From positions 124,001-188,000 of the forward strand of contig NZ_JAMBNZ010000002.1 in NCBI RefSeq assembly GCF_023715365.1: a stretch of 64,000 nucleotides of DNA, written 5' to 3'. Source of the DNA: Georgenia satyanarayanai (lineage in GTDB: Bacteria; Actinomycetota; Actinomycetes; Actinomycetales; Actinomycetaceae). Each line of letters opens with the position of its first letter. The stretch's first letter is position 1. The position numbers and the translations under genes were made by a program. This document shows, piece by piece, positions 47,554 through 55,350 of the stretch. The notes beneath the pieces are model-generated. The model was not told the DNA's origin. It did not search any database and saw nothing but the letters and a program-made list of their open reading frames with translations.

Positions 47554-49668
47554 TCAGAACGGGGGCTCGTCGTCGGCTGCCCATGACGGCCCGTCGGCCC
47601 CGGGCCACGGCGAGGCCGCCCGGAGTCCTCCCGGCGGTGCCCAGCTGCCACTGTTGTCGGTACCGGCGGAGATCTGCGCGAGCACACCGTCGACGAACGC
47701 GGGGTCGATCGCCCTGCGCTGCCTGACGGACTGCCGTCCCAGCTCCCGCAGCTCCTCGGCGGTGCGACGGGGCATCGTGACGATCGTGCCGTCCGGGCGG
47801 CGGAGGTAGCCGTGGCCGACGGGACCGGCCCAGGCGTAGGTCCGGTCGGAGCCGTGGGCGACGGTGTAGGCACCGATGGTCTTGACGGCGTGGTCCCGAC
47901 CGCACTCGGGGTTGGTGTTATCCACGGAGGTGACGCCACCGTGCTGCCACTCGTGCTCGTGGTCGAGCTCGCTGTGCCGTGCGGGGTACGGGCAGCCGGG
48001 GCGGGCGCAGGTGCGATCACGCTCCCGGGCGAGCTCGGCGATCGCGGTCGCCGGCTGGTAACGGGTGCGTCCAACGTCGATGACCTGATTCGTCGCGGGA
48101 TCGGTGACGAGCCTGCGCCACACCCCGCCGGCCGCCAACGCCCGGGCGATGACCGGTGGGACGGGTCCGTACCCCTCGAGCTCGGCGACCGGCTCGGTGG
48201 TCCGCTCGAGCGGGCTCTGCTCCCCCGGCGCGGGCAGGTAGTCGCCGAGCGGGACGGTGATCCGCACGTCGACCCTGCTGCCGCCCAGCGTGCCCAGCCG
48301 GATCGTGGGCAGGAGTCCGCCGGGGAGCCGGTGCCCAGGGTACGGCGGGCAGGAGATGACCGGAGACGCGGCGGGGCGGGCCGGTGTCGGGGTGTCCGGT
48401 TCGTGCGCTGGCGTACCCGGTGGAGGCGCGGTGCCCCGAACCTCAGGCGCTGGAGCACCCGGTGGAGGCGCGGTGCCCCGAATCTCAGGCGGTGGAGCAC
48501 CCAGTGGGAGCGATGCCTCTGTTACTCCAGGTGGTGAAGCACCCGGCGGAGGTGGGGACGGCGGGGAGCCGTCGGGCGGCTCGGAAATGACCCCGCAACC
48601 GCACACGCGCAGGGCAGCGTCCGGGCCGATGTGGCCGCAGGCGAGAGCGGTGTGCGCCATGAGCGCGAACGCGTCGGCGCGGAGCTGGTCGAGGGTGCGC
48701 TTGTCCCCCTGATGCTTGGCGGACCGGGCCACGGAGTCCAGAGCGAGGTCGAAGGCGATGGCGTCGGCGGCCGGGACCGTGGCGGACACCCGCGCCATGC
48801 CGTCGGGCAGCGGCTGGGGGCGGGACACGCAGCGCCGCTGCCTCGCGCGGCGGTGCCTCTCGTCCGCGTGGTCTGGGTCCACCGCGATGACGGCTCGTGA
48901 GAGATCGTTCTGCAGCTGGCGGAGCGTGCGGCCGGGAGCCTTGTCGACGACCTCCCACTGGGCCGCCATGGCGACGTCGGAGGGAAGGTCCTCGAGCGCC
49001 TTGACGATCGCCTGCGCGCGCGGGTAGTCGATCTGTCCGTCCTCCAGCGCCTCACCGGTGAGGTGGAAGAGCCCCTCGAACCCGCGCCCGTTGGAGACGA
49101 TCCGCATCGCGCTCTGGCGGCTCGTCCGCAGGCGCATGGCCAGCTCCTCACCGACGACGCACTCGCCCCGGTCCCGGCCGGGCACCTTCCCGGGCCACGT
49201 GGGGTTGAGTGCGGGCCGCCTGCTGAGGGCCGCGGCCGCGCGGGCGGTGCGTGCGGCCGCCCACGACTCCATCCGCCGGTAGGCGGCGACGACCTCGACG
49301 AGCGAGTAGTCGTCGACGTCCTCGGCGGTCTCGACGACGTCGAGGAGCTGCGCTAGCCGCGGCCCCGGCGGCAGGTGCTCGAGGTAGTCCCCCAGCGCCT
49401 GCGGGACGGGCAGGAGCTCGGCGACCATCTGCCGCGGCCAGTCGGCGGCCTCCTCCTCCGCGTACTTCGGGAGCCGGAAGCTGGCGAACTCGGCGTGGAC
49501 GAGCGGGTCGCACTCGGTGGGCGGGAGGAGGTCGGCGGAGCGCAAGGGCGAGTCGGGGGCGAGCCTGCTCAGGAGATCTGCCACCCGAGCCTCGGCGAAC
49601 CCCTCGGGCTCCGACCCGCGCGGCGCGTCGCCGTCCGGGTCGACGTCCTCTCGCTCGCTCAGTGTCAT
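47554..49668 (-). CDS. HNH endonuclease with DUF222 (13E12-repeat family)
   Basis: 704 residues. The DUF222 helical region (about 95-370) is followed by a Pro-rich linker and a C-terminal HNH domain: CARPGCPYPARHSELDHEHE, HGG, then NTNPECGRDHAVKT. The linker carries an in-frame 14-residue tandem repeat. The family is a multicopy nuclease-like group of actinobacteria. ATG 49668 has AAGGAGG 7 nt upstream. A LexA-like box and a TATCAT -10 lie directly upstream, so induction by DNA damage is likely, as reported for mycobacterial 13E12 genes. Confidence 0.92.
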   Translation of the reverse strand: MTLSEREDVDPDGDAPRGSEPEGFAEARVADLLSRLAPDSPLRSADLLPPTECDPLVHAEFASFRLPKYAEEEAADWPRQMVAELLPVPQALGDYLEHLPPGPRLAQLLDVVETAEDVDDYSLVEVVAAYRRMESWAAARTARAAAALSRRPALNPTWPGKVPGRDRGECVVGEELAMRLRTSRQSAMRIVSNGRGFEGLFHLTGEALEDGQIDYPRAQAIVKALEDLPSDVAMAAQWEVVDKAPGRTLRQLQNDLSRAVIAVDPDHADERHRRARQRRCVSRPQPLPDGMARVSATVPAADAIAFDLALDSVARSAKHQGDKRTLDQLRADAFALMAHTALACGHIGPDAALRVCGCGVISEPPDGSPPSPPPPGASPPGVTEASLPLGAPPPEIRGTAPPPGAPAPEVRGTAPPPGTPAHEPDTPTPARPAASPVISCPPYPGHRLPGGLLPTIRLGTLGGSRVDVRITVPLGDYLPAPGEQSPLERTTEPVAELEGYGPVPPVIARALAAGGVWRRLVTDPATNQVIDVGRTRYQPATAIAELARERDRTCARPGCPYPARHSELDHEHEWQHGGVTSVDNTNPECGRDHAVKTIGAYTVAHGSDRTYAWAGPVGHGYLRRPDGTIVTMPRRTAEELRELGRQSVRQRRAIDPAFVDGVLAQISAGTDNSGSWAPPGGLRAASPWPGADGPSWAADDEPPF
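48419..48502 (-). repeat. 42-bp tandem duplication in the DUF222-HNH linker
   Basis: Copies 48419-48460 and 48461-48502 differ at few positions and encode two 14-residue Pro-rich units (GAPPPEIRGTAPPP and GAPAPEVRGTAPPP). A third, degenerate unit follows. The in-frame unit length keeps the linker open. Confidence 0.8.
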
Positions 49669-49687
49669 CGCTCGCCCTCCTTCCCCT

Positions 49688-49709
49688 ATGATATAGAACA
49701 CACGTTCGA
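49688..49709 (-). promoter_or_regulatory. LexA-type SOS box and -10 element upstream of the DUF222-HNH gene
   Basis: Minus strand 49709-49694 reads TCGAACGTGTGTTCTA, matching the actinobacterial LexA consensus TCGAAC-N4-GTTCGA at 11 of 12 fixed positions. It is followed at once by TATCAT (49693-49688), a plausible -10, 19 nt before the ATG. Repressor bound here would cover the promoter. Confidence 0.8.
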
Positions 49710-49757
49710 GTATGCAAGGGGTGTGGACAACGATCCGGACGGTCCGCCGTCGGCCGC

Positions 49758-49763
49758 TACGCT
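49758..49763 (+). promoter_or_regulatory. -10 element TACGCT of a leaderless transcript
   Basis: TACGCT ends 7 nt before GTG 49771; no ribosome-binding site intervenes. Confidence 0.5.
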
Positions 49764-49770
49764 CGACGCC

Positions 49771-50766
49771 GTGAAGATCGTGATCCCGGGAGGAACCGGA
49801 CAGGTCGGTGGTGCACTGCGGCGGGCACTGGCGGCGCGAGGCGACGACGTCGTCGTCCTCAGCCGCCGGCCGGAACGGCTCGAGGAAGGTGTCCGCCACG
49901 TCGTCTGGGACGGACGCACCGTAGGTCCCTGGGCGCGGGAGATCGACGGCGCCGACGCCGTCGTCAACCTCGCAGGCCGGTCGGTGAGCTGCCGGTACAC
50001 CGACGCCAACCTGCGCCAGATGATGTCCTCACGCGTGGACTCGACGCGCGCCGTCGGCGAGGCGATCGCCCGGGCCGAGCGTCCGCCGCGCGTGTGGCTG
50101 CAGATGAGCACCGCGACGATCTACGCCGACGCGCGCAGCCGGCCCGGCGATCTCCCCCACAACGAGAGCACCGGCGTCATCGGCGGTGACGAGCCGGACG
50201 TCCCCCTCTACTGGGAGTACAGCGTGCGCATCGCGCGGCGGTGGGAGGAGACGCAGGCCGAGGCCGACACACCCGCCACCCGCCGCGTGGCCCTGCGCAC
50301 CGCGATGGTCATGACGCCGGACCGCGGCGGCGTCTTCGATTACATGTCGTGGATGGTCCGGCTCGGCCTGGGCGGTGCGGTCGACGGCGGTCGGCAGTAC
50401 GTTTCGTGGATCCACGAGGAGGACTTCGTGCGCGCCGTCGAGCTGCTCCTCGAGCGCGACGACATCGACGGCCCGGTCAACCTCGCCGCACCCCAGCCGC
50501 TCCCGCAGCGCGAGTTCATGCGCGTCCTGCGACGGGCGTGGGGACAGCCGCTCGCGCTGCCGGCCACCCGGCTCATGGCCGAGGTCGGTGCCTTCGCGCT
50601 GCGGACGGACACCGAGCTGCTCCTCAAGAGCCGGCGGGTCCTTCCCGGGCGGCTCGCCGACGCCGGGTTCACCTTCCGCCACCCGACGTGGGAGCTGGCG
50701 GCACCGGACCTCGTGAGGCGGGCGCGCGGGCAGCGACGCGGCGGTGGCCGCCGGCGCCTGGGCTGA
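49771..50766 (+). CDS. TIGR01777 family epimerase/SDR protein (YfcH-like)
   Basis: 331 residues. The extended-SDR NAD(P) motif IVIPGGTGQVGGALRRAL opens the protein, followed by ADAVVNLAGRSV and the TIGR01777-specific WLQMSTATIYAD, VALRTAMVMTPDRGG and SWIHEEDFVRAV. Function is unknown; relatives influence cell division or cofactor chemistry. GTG 49771 is chosen because the dinucleotide motif starts at once and a TACGCT box lies 7 nt upstream. It is divergent from the SOS-type nuclease gene. Confidence 0.88.
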   Translation: MKIVIPGGTGQVGGALRRALAARGDDVVVLSRRPERLEEGVRHVVWDGRTVGPWAREIDGADAVVNLAGRSVSCRYTDANLRQMMSSRVDSTRAVGEAIARAERPPRVWLQMSTATIYADARSRPGDLPHNESTGVIGGDEPDVPLYWEYSVRIARRWEETQAEADTPATRRVALRTAMVMTPDRGGVFDYMSWMVRLGLGGAVDGGRQYVSWIHEEDFVRAVELLLERDDIDGPVNLAAPQPLPQREFMRVLRRAWGQPLALPATRLMAEVGAFALRTDTELLLKSRRVLPGRLADAGFTFRHPTWELAAPDLVRRARGQRRGGGRRRLG

Positions 50767-50785
50767 CCCGCGACGACGCCGACGG

Positions 50786-50983
50786 GTGCACCACCAGGAG
50801 CTGCGACGGCGCACCTACCGCTGGCAGGAGATCTCCGAGGTCTGCTCCACGGCGAAGTGGGGAGAGTCGTTCGTCGAGCTGGTCGGCCACGACGGCGAAG
50901 CGGTGCGCCTCCCCCGGTCGACTGAGCGCCTCGACGTCCTCCGGCGCTGGTACGCCGCCGCGTCAGGCCGGCCCCGGCCGTAG
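50786..50983 (+). CDS. Small hypothetical protein
   Basis: 65 residues from GTG 50786, 19 bp after the epimerase gene. Amphipathic, with a Trp-containing start (RTYRWQEISEVCSTAKWGES) and a short strand-like VELVGHDGEAVRLPR reminiscent of a small PH-like or regulatory fold. No family recognised and the start is weakly supported. Codon composition looks coding. Confidence 0.4.
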   Translation: MHHQELRRRTYRWQEISEVCSTAKWGESFVELVGHDGEAVRLPRSTERLDVLRRWYAAASGRPRP

Positions 50984-51048
50984 CCACCCCTGGGCCGGCC
51001 GCGCCACGCGGAACGGCACCGTGACGGCACGGGCGGATGATGACCGCC

Positions 51049-51204
51049 ATGGGTCCTCTCCAGCGCCCACCCACCGGGCCGGCGGTGCACATCCGCCTCG
51101 CGGACGGCGACCGGCGTCACCTCGCCGCACCAGCCCGTGCCGCCATGGCCGCGGTCGCGGTCGCGATCGCGGTCGGGACCGAAGCGGGCGAACCGGCTTG
51201 GTGA
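51049..51204 (+). CDS. Small hypothetical protein, coupled to the next small gene
   Basis: 51 residues, Ala-rich, from ATG 51049 with GATGAT 6 nt upstream; in-frame ATGs at 51037 and 51040 are alternatives. Its TGA overlaps the next GTG (GTGA). Read across the junction with a one-base shift, the two would give one continuous protein, so this may be one gene broken by an indel. No family recognised. Confidence 0.35.
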   Translation: MGPLQRPPTGPAVHIRLADGDRRHLAAPARAAMAAVAVAIAVGTEAGEPAW

Positions 51205-51401
51205 GCCGCGACGACGCAGGACGGGCGGCGATGTGCGTCATCCGGGCGGAGCAGCAGGCACCGGGACGTCAGCTGTTCACCGTCTCGATCCTCGGGGACC
51301 TGAGCACGAGCGCGCCGCCCCGGAAGACCGTGACCCTGGCGCCCCAGGACGTCGTCCGGCTCGTCGAGGCGTTCCTCGAGGAGGTCGCCGGGGACGAGTG
51401 A
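51201..51401 (+). CDS. Small hypothetical protein
   Basis: 66 residues from GTG 51201, overlapping the previous small frame by GTGA. The acidic C-terminus (QDVVRLVEAFLEEVAGDE) forms a probable helix and the centre (RQLFTVSILGDLST) a strand. No family recognised. It precedes the BTAD regulator by 109 bp and might belong to that locus; I have no evidence of function. Confidence 0.45.
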   Translation: MSRDDAGRAAMCVIRAEQQAPGRQLFTVSILGDLSTSAPPRKTVTLAPQDVVRLVEAFLEEVAGDE

Positions 51402-51510
51402 GCGCTCGTGCACCACGGGCAGGACCTCGAGCTCCCGTGCGACGGCCCAGTAACGCTCGAGTGACGCCCGGCGGCCTACGGTCGTGACCGTCGACGAGCG
51501 AGGCCCGACC

Positions 51511-52335
51511 ATGAGCGAGCATGCACCCTCTCCGAGCAGGACCACGGGTCCGGTCCCGGGTGAGCTGTGCCTCTTCTGCGGTCCGTACGTCGTCGCGGCG
51601 GGGCGGCACGTCGAGGTGCCGGAAGGCAGCAAACGACTTCTGGTCTTCGTCGCGCTGCACGCGGGACGGCTGGACCGGCGCTTCGTCGCGGGGTCGCTGT
51701 GGCCCTACGGGGACGATGAGCGAGCGGCCGGCAACCTCCGTTCCGCGCTGTGGCGGCTGAGGCGAGCGGGGATCGATGTCGTCGAGGCGGACAAGTGGTC
51801 CCTGTGGCTGCGGCCGGACACGACCTCCGACGTCGCGACCGTCAGCGACTGGGCGACGCGGCTCGTCGCGGGCTACGCGACGCCCGCAGACCTCCACCTG
51901 CCGCCGTGGGACGTCCACGCCCTCGATCTCCTCCCCGGGTGGTACGACGACTGGGTGAGCTTCGAGCGGGAGCGGGTACGGCAGCGCCTGCTGCACGCTC
52001 TGGAGCAACTGAGCCGGGAGCTCGTCCTTCTCGGCAGGTGTGCGGAGGCCGTCGAGGCGGCGATCGACGCGGTGGGCATGGAGCCGCTTCGCGAGAGCGC
52101 GCAACGGGTCCTCATCGAGGCCCACCTTGCCGAGAACAACGTCGTCGAGGCGCGGCGGCTCTACGCGCACTACCGGCAGCTCGTGCGCCGTGAGCTGGGT
52201 GTCGAGCCCAGCCCGGGACTGACACGCCTCGTCGTCGCGGCTGACCAGGACGGCGGCATGTCGATGTCCCCGTCGCACCTGCTCGGTGTTCCGGTGGGCG
52301 CTGACCAGCCGAGCCGGACGGGAGCGATCGCGTGA
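51511..52335 (+). CDS. BTAD domain (SARP/AfsR-type) transcriptional regulator
   Basis: 274 residues from ATG 51511. An OmpR/SARP-type winged-helix region (about 15-100, with LLVFVALHAGRLDRRFVAGS and the helix GNLRSALWRLRRAG) is followed by a bacterial transcriptional activator domain (about 110-255; LLPGWYDDWVSFERERVRQR, RRLYAHYRQLVRRELGVEPS). SARP-like proteins activate secondary-metabolite clusters. It lies 64 bp before the subtilase gene in the same direction, so it is the likely pathway regulator. A TACGGT box at 51477-51482 may drive it. Confidence 0.87.
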   Translation: MSEHAPSPSRTTGPVPGELCLFCGPYVVAAGRHVEVPEGSKRLLVFVALHAGRLDRRFVAGSLWPYGDDERAAGNLRSALWRLRRAGIDVVEADKWSLWLRPDTTSDVATVSDWATRLVAGYATPADLHLPPWDVHALDLLPGWYDDWVSFERERVRQRLLHALEQLSRELVLLGRCAEAVEAAIDAVGMEPLRESAQRVLIEAHLAENNVVEARRLYAHYRQLVRRELGVEPSPGLTRLVVAADQDGGMSMSPSHLLGVPVGADQPSRTGAIA

Positions 52336-52399
52336 CGGTGCGGTGACACCGGCCGAGCATGCTGCCAGCATCCGAACCCACCAAGGAGGGTGACCTCGC

Positions 52400-54274
52400 A
52401 TGCGGCGCCGTATCTCAGACCTCGTGCACCACGAACCGCCCACGCCACCGGGAGGGCCGCCGACCATCATCGGGCCCGAGGACGACGACGTCATCCCCGG
52501 CGAGGTCGTCGTCGCCCTGGAGGTGGATGCGGCCGCCGAGCTGCTCAGCATCCCCTCGATGCCGTTGCGGGGTGCGGCGGGGGCGGACGCGAGCGCGCTC
52601 GGTGAGAGCGGGCCTCTCGCCGAGGCGCTGAACGACCTCGGCATCTCCTCCGTGGCACGGGTCTACGCCCCCGGTCCGACGCAGCTGGTGGCCGGCAGCG
52701 CCGTGGCCGACGACCTCGGTCTGGACACGACGCTGCTTGTCCGGTTCGGCGCCGACACCTCCCCCGTCGAGGCGGCGGAGCGGCTCGGCGGGCTGGCCTC
52801 GGTCGCCTGGGCCGAGCCGAACCGGTGGCGGGAGGCCGACGCCGTCCCCAACGACCCCCAGTACGCGAGCCAGTGGGGGCTCACGCGGATCGGCTGCGAG
52901 GCCGCCTGGGACGTCGTCACCGGGGACCCGTCGGTCATCGTCGCGGTCATCGACTCGGGTGTCGACCTCAATCACCCCGACCTCGCTCCGCTGCTCGTGG
53001 GCGGTCGCGACTTCATCGACTTCCCCGTCGGCACCGTCCCCAGGCCCGGGTGGGTCTTCGAGGGCGACTTCACCGGGGTCGACAACGACGCGCAGGACGA
53101 GGTGGGCCACGGGACCCACGTCGCCGGGACCATCTGCGCGCTCAGCAACAACGCCCTCGGCGTGGCCGGCGTGGCGTGGAACGTGCGGCTCATGCCGCTG
53201 CGCAGCCTGGCGCGGGTCCGGGAGACCGCGACGGGCCGGGTGAGTGGCATGGGCTCGACGGCGGCGACCGCGGCGGCCGTCCGCTGGGCGGCGGACCACG
53301 GCGCCCGCGTCATCAACCTCAGCCTCGGCGGGTACACCGACACGACGGTCGAGCGCGAGGCCATCGCCTACGCCGTCAGCCGCAACGTCGTCGTCGTGGC
53401 GGCGATGGGCAACGACAACTCGGCCGCCCCGCACTTCCCCGCCGCGTACCCCGACGTCATCGCCGTCGCGGCGACCGACCAGAGCGATGCCCGCTCCGTC
53501 TGGAGCGCCACGCAAGCTTCCAACACCGGACCGCACGTCGACGTCGCCGCACCCGGCACGGGGATCCGCAGCACGTACTGGGACAACACCTACGCGACGA
53601 GCAACGGCACCTCCATGGCCTCGCCGCACGTCGCCGGCGTCGCCGCGCTCATCCTGTCGCGCAACGCGGCGCTCACCGCGGCCGAGGTCGGCAACATCAT
53701 CCGCACGACCGCCCGGCCGCTGCGTGACAACCCGGGTGACTCGGTCCCGAACAACCAGTACGGGCACGGTCTCGTGCAGGCCGATGCCGCGGTCCGGGCC
53801 GCGCTCCCGCCTCGACCGAGCCTGGTGATCACCACCTGCCCGTCCGTGGTGGTGCGCTGCCCCACCGTCGCCCTGTCCTGTCCGTCGGTCGCGATCCGGT
53901 GCCCGAGCCGGCCCGTCTTCTCCTGCCCGTCGGTCGTGGTCGTGTGCCCGTCACAGCTCGTGACGGGGTGCGTCTCCCGGCCTATCACCGCCTGCCCGAG
54001 CGTCATTGTCCGGTGCCCCACTGCCCCGCCGATGTGCAACGTCGTCACCGAGGTCGCCTGTCCCAGCAGGCCCATCTGTCCCACGGACGTCATCTGCCAG
54101 TCCCGCGCGATCTGTCCGTCGCAGGGAGTCTGTCCCAGTCTGGCCGGGTGTCCCAGCCTGGCCGGCTGCCCGACCTTCGGCGGCCCCGGCGGACCCGAGC
54201 TCGGGCCCGGGAACGGTCTGGGCTGGTCGGACTACGACCCCTACGGCTTCGACCCCTACGGGACCACCTACTGA
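52400..54274 (+). CDS. Subtilisin-family (S8) protease with C-terminal Cys-Pro-Ser/Thr repeat tail; candidate lanthipeptide precursor
   Basis: 624 residues. AGGAGG precedes ATG 52400. There is no signal peptide: a hydrophilic start leads to a propeptide-like region (about 32-150), then the S8 domain with Asp185 (AVIDSGVDLNHPD), His237 (GHGTHVAG), oxyanion Asn338 (AMGNDNS) and Ser405 (NGTSMASPHVAG). After the protease fold, residues 480-592 hold 17 cysteines spaced 6-8 residues apart, 16 of them in Cys-x-Ser/Thr and 14 in Cys-Pro-Ser/Thr units. The end is Gly/Pro/Tyr-rich. The next three genes encode kinase, lyase and LanC cyclase functions, so the tail is the obvious candidate for Ser/Thr dehydration and Cys addition. 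The stop overlaps the kinase start (TGATG). Confidence 0.9.
   Translation: MRRRISDLVHHEPPTPPGGPPTIIGPEDDDVIPGEVVVALEVDAAAELLSIPSMPLRGAAGADASALGESGPLAEALNDLGISSVARVYAPGPTQLVAGSAVADDLGLDTTLLVRFGADTSPVEAAERLGGLASVAWAEPNRWREADAVPNDPQYASQWGLTRIGCEAAWDVVTGDPSVIVAVIDSGVDLNHPDLAPLLVGGRDFIDFPVGTVPRPGWVFEGDFTGVDNDAQDEVGHGTHVAGTICALSNNALGVAGVAWNVRLMPLRSLARVRETATGRVSGMGSTAATAAAVRWAADHGARVINLSLGGYTDTTVEREAIAYAVSRNVVVVAAMGNDNSAAPHFPAAYPDVIAVAATDQSDARSVWSATQASNTGPHVDVAAPGTGIRSTYWDNTYATSNGTSMASPHVAGVAALILSRNAALTAAEVGNIIRTTARPLRDNPGDSVPNNQYGHGLVQADAAVRAALPPRPSLVITTCPSVVVRCPTVALSCPSVAIRCPSRPVFSCPSVVVVCPSQLVTGCVSRPITACPSVIVRCPTAPPMCNVVTEVACPSRPICPTDVICQSRAICPSQGVCPSLAGCPSLAGCPTFGGPGGPELGPGNGLGWSDYDPYGFDPYGTTY
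53837..54175 (+). repeat. Cys-Pro-Ser/Thr coding repeat array in the subtilase tail
   Basis: 17 units of 6-8 codons each begin with TGC or TGT. Spacings are mostly 7 residues in the first nine units (for example CPSVVVR, CPTVALS), then 6 in the last (CPSLAG twice in a row). One unit is CNV and lacks the Ser/Thr; two others replace Pro (CVS, CQS). The distance from each Ser/Thr to the next Cys is 4-6 residues, compatible with consecutive thioether rings. Confidence 0.85.
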
Positions 54275-55350
54275 TGAGCGCCCCCGCCCAGGCAGCAGTG
54301 GCGCCACCGCCGTCAGCGCTCGACGTGCTGGCGGCGGCGGGCCTGGCCGTCCCCGCGGGCACGCCCGTGTGGGACCGGTCCAGCTCCCACCGCGTCAGCC
54401 ACGTCACCACGCCCGACGGTGCCGCGTACGTCGTCAAGGCCACCTCGGAACGCACCCGTGACAGTGGGCGGACGCTGGCGGCCGAGCTCTACGTGTACCG
54501 GCTCTCGACGTGGGTGCCGGGCCTGGCCGAGGTGGTCCCGAGGGTGGTGCACCTCGACGAGCGGGCGCAGGTCCTCGCGCTCGTCGCCGCGCCCGCGGAG
54601 CACCTCTTCACGAGCCGGTGCCTGGAGCCCGGGTTCCCCTCTTCCCCCGTGGCGGCGTCCCTGGGCCGCGCCCTGGCGCGGCTGCACACCACGACGAGGC
54701 AGGTCCCGCTCCTCGGCCGAGCCGCCGTCGGCGTCGTGCACCTGCCGCGGACAGCGCCCGAGGAGTGGTTCGCCGGCGAGACGTCCGCGTCGCTGCGTGA
54801 CGCCGGGACCGCCGTCGTCGCGGACGTCGCTCTCGGTGCCGCCCTCACCCGAGCCGCGGACGCGCTGCGCCCCGCGTGCCTCGTCCATTCCGACCTCAAG
54901 TGGGACAACGTCGCCGTCGCGCCCGGGCCGCGGACGACCCTGTTCGACTGGGAGCTGTCGGGCCGAGGTGACCCGGCGTGGGACGTGGGCTCGGCACTGG
55001 CCGACACGCTCGCGCTCCACGTCCGGCTCACCGGGTCGACGCCGTCGCCGGTGGTCGACGCCTCGCAGCGGGCGCTCCTGCGGGCGTACGCCGACGGCGC
55101 GCCCTGGGCTCTCGGGCCGGCGCAGACCCGTACACCGAACGACGGCGGCACCCCGACCGACGCCGACCTCGCCACCCGCGTCACGCTGTGTCTCGTCGCA
55201 CGCACGGTCCAGCTGGCGATCGAGTGCGCCGGCGCAGCGGGTGACGCCGCCTACCCCGTCGTCGTCCACCTCCTCGGCGCCGCTCGGTGGGTGTGCGCGT
55301 ACGAGGCGGACGTCCGGGACTCTGTCGCGTCGGCGCTGGCACCAGGATGA
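54274..55350 (+). CDS. APH-type phosphotransferase (kinase component of a split lanthipeptide synthetase)
   Basis: 358 residues. Protein-kinase-like/APH fold with Lys in AAYVVKATSE, the catalytic loop His205-Ser-Asp207...Asn212 (HSDLKWDN) and the metal-binding Asp225 in LFDWELSG. In thioamitide and class V lanthipeptide clusters an APH-type protein phosphorylates Ser/Thr of the precursor before elimination. Here it overlaps the S8 protease stop by one base and the HopA1-like gene by ATGA. An antibiotic-resistance phosphotransferase is the alternative, but the neighbours argue against it. Confidence 0.87.
   Translation: MSAPAQAAVAPPPSALDVLAAAGLAVPAGTPVWDRSSSHRVSHVTTPDGAAYVVKATSERTRDSGRTLAAELYVYRLSTWVPGLAEVVPRVVHLDERAQVLALVAAPAEHLFTSRCLEPGFPSSPVAASLGRALARLHTTTRQVPLLGRAAVGVVHLPRTAPEEWFAGETSASLRDAGTAVVADVALGAALTRAADALRPACLVHSDLKWDNVAVAPGPRTTLFDWELSGRGDPAWDVGSALADTLALHVRLTGSTPSPVVDASQRALLRAYADGAPWALGPAQTRTPNDGGTPTDADLATRVTLCLVARTVQLAIECAGAAGDAAYPVVVHLLGAARWVCAYEADVRDSVASALAPG

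Noticed and set aside
53837-54175. CPS tail as a zinc-finger array or disulfide-rich wall domain
   Set aside because: There are no paired CxxC or His ligands, and the protein has no export signal. With kinase, lyase and LanC genes adjacent, lanthionine formation fits better, though it is unproven.
54274-55350. Aminoglycoside-resistance phosphotransferase
   Set aside because: The fold matches APH, but translational coupling to HopA1-type and LanC genes points to precursor phosphorylation.
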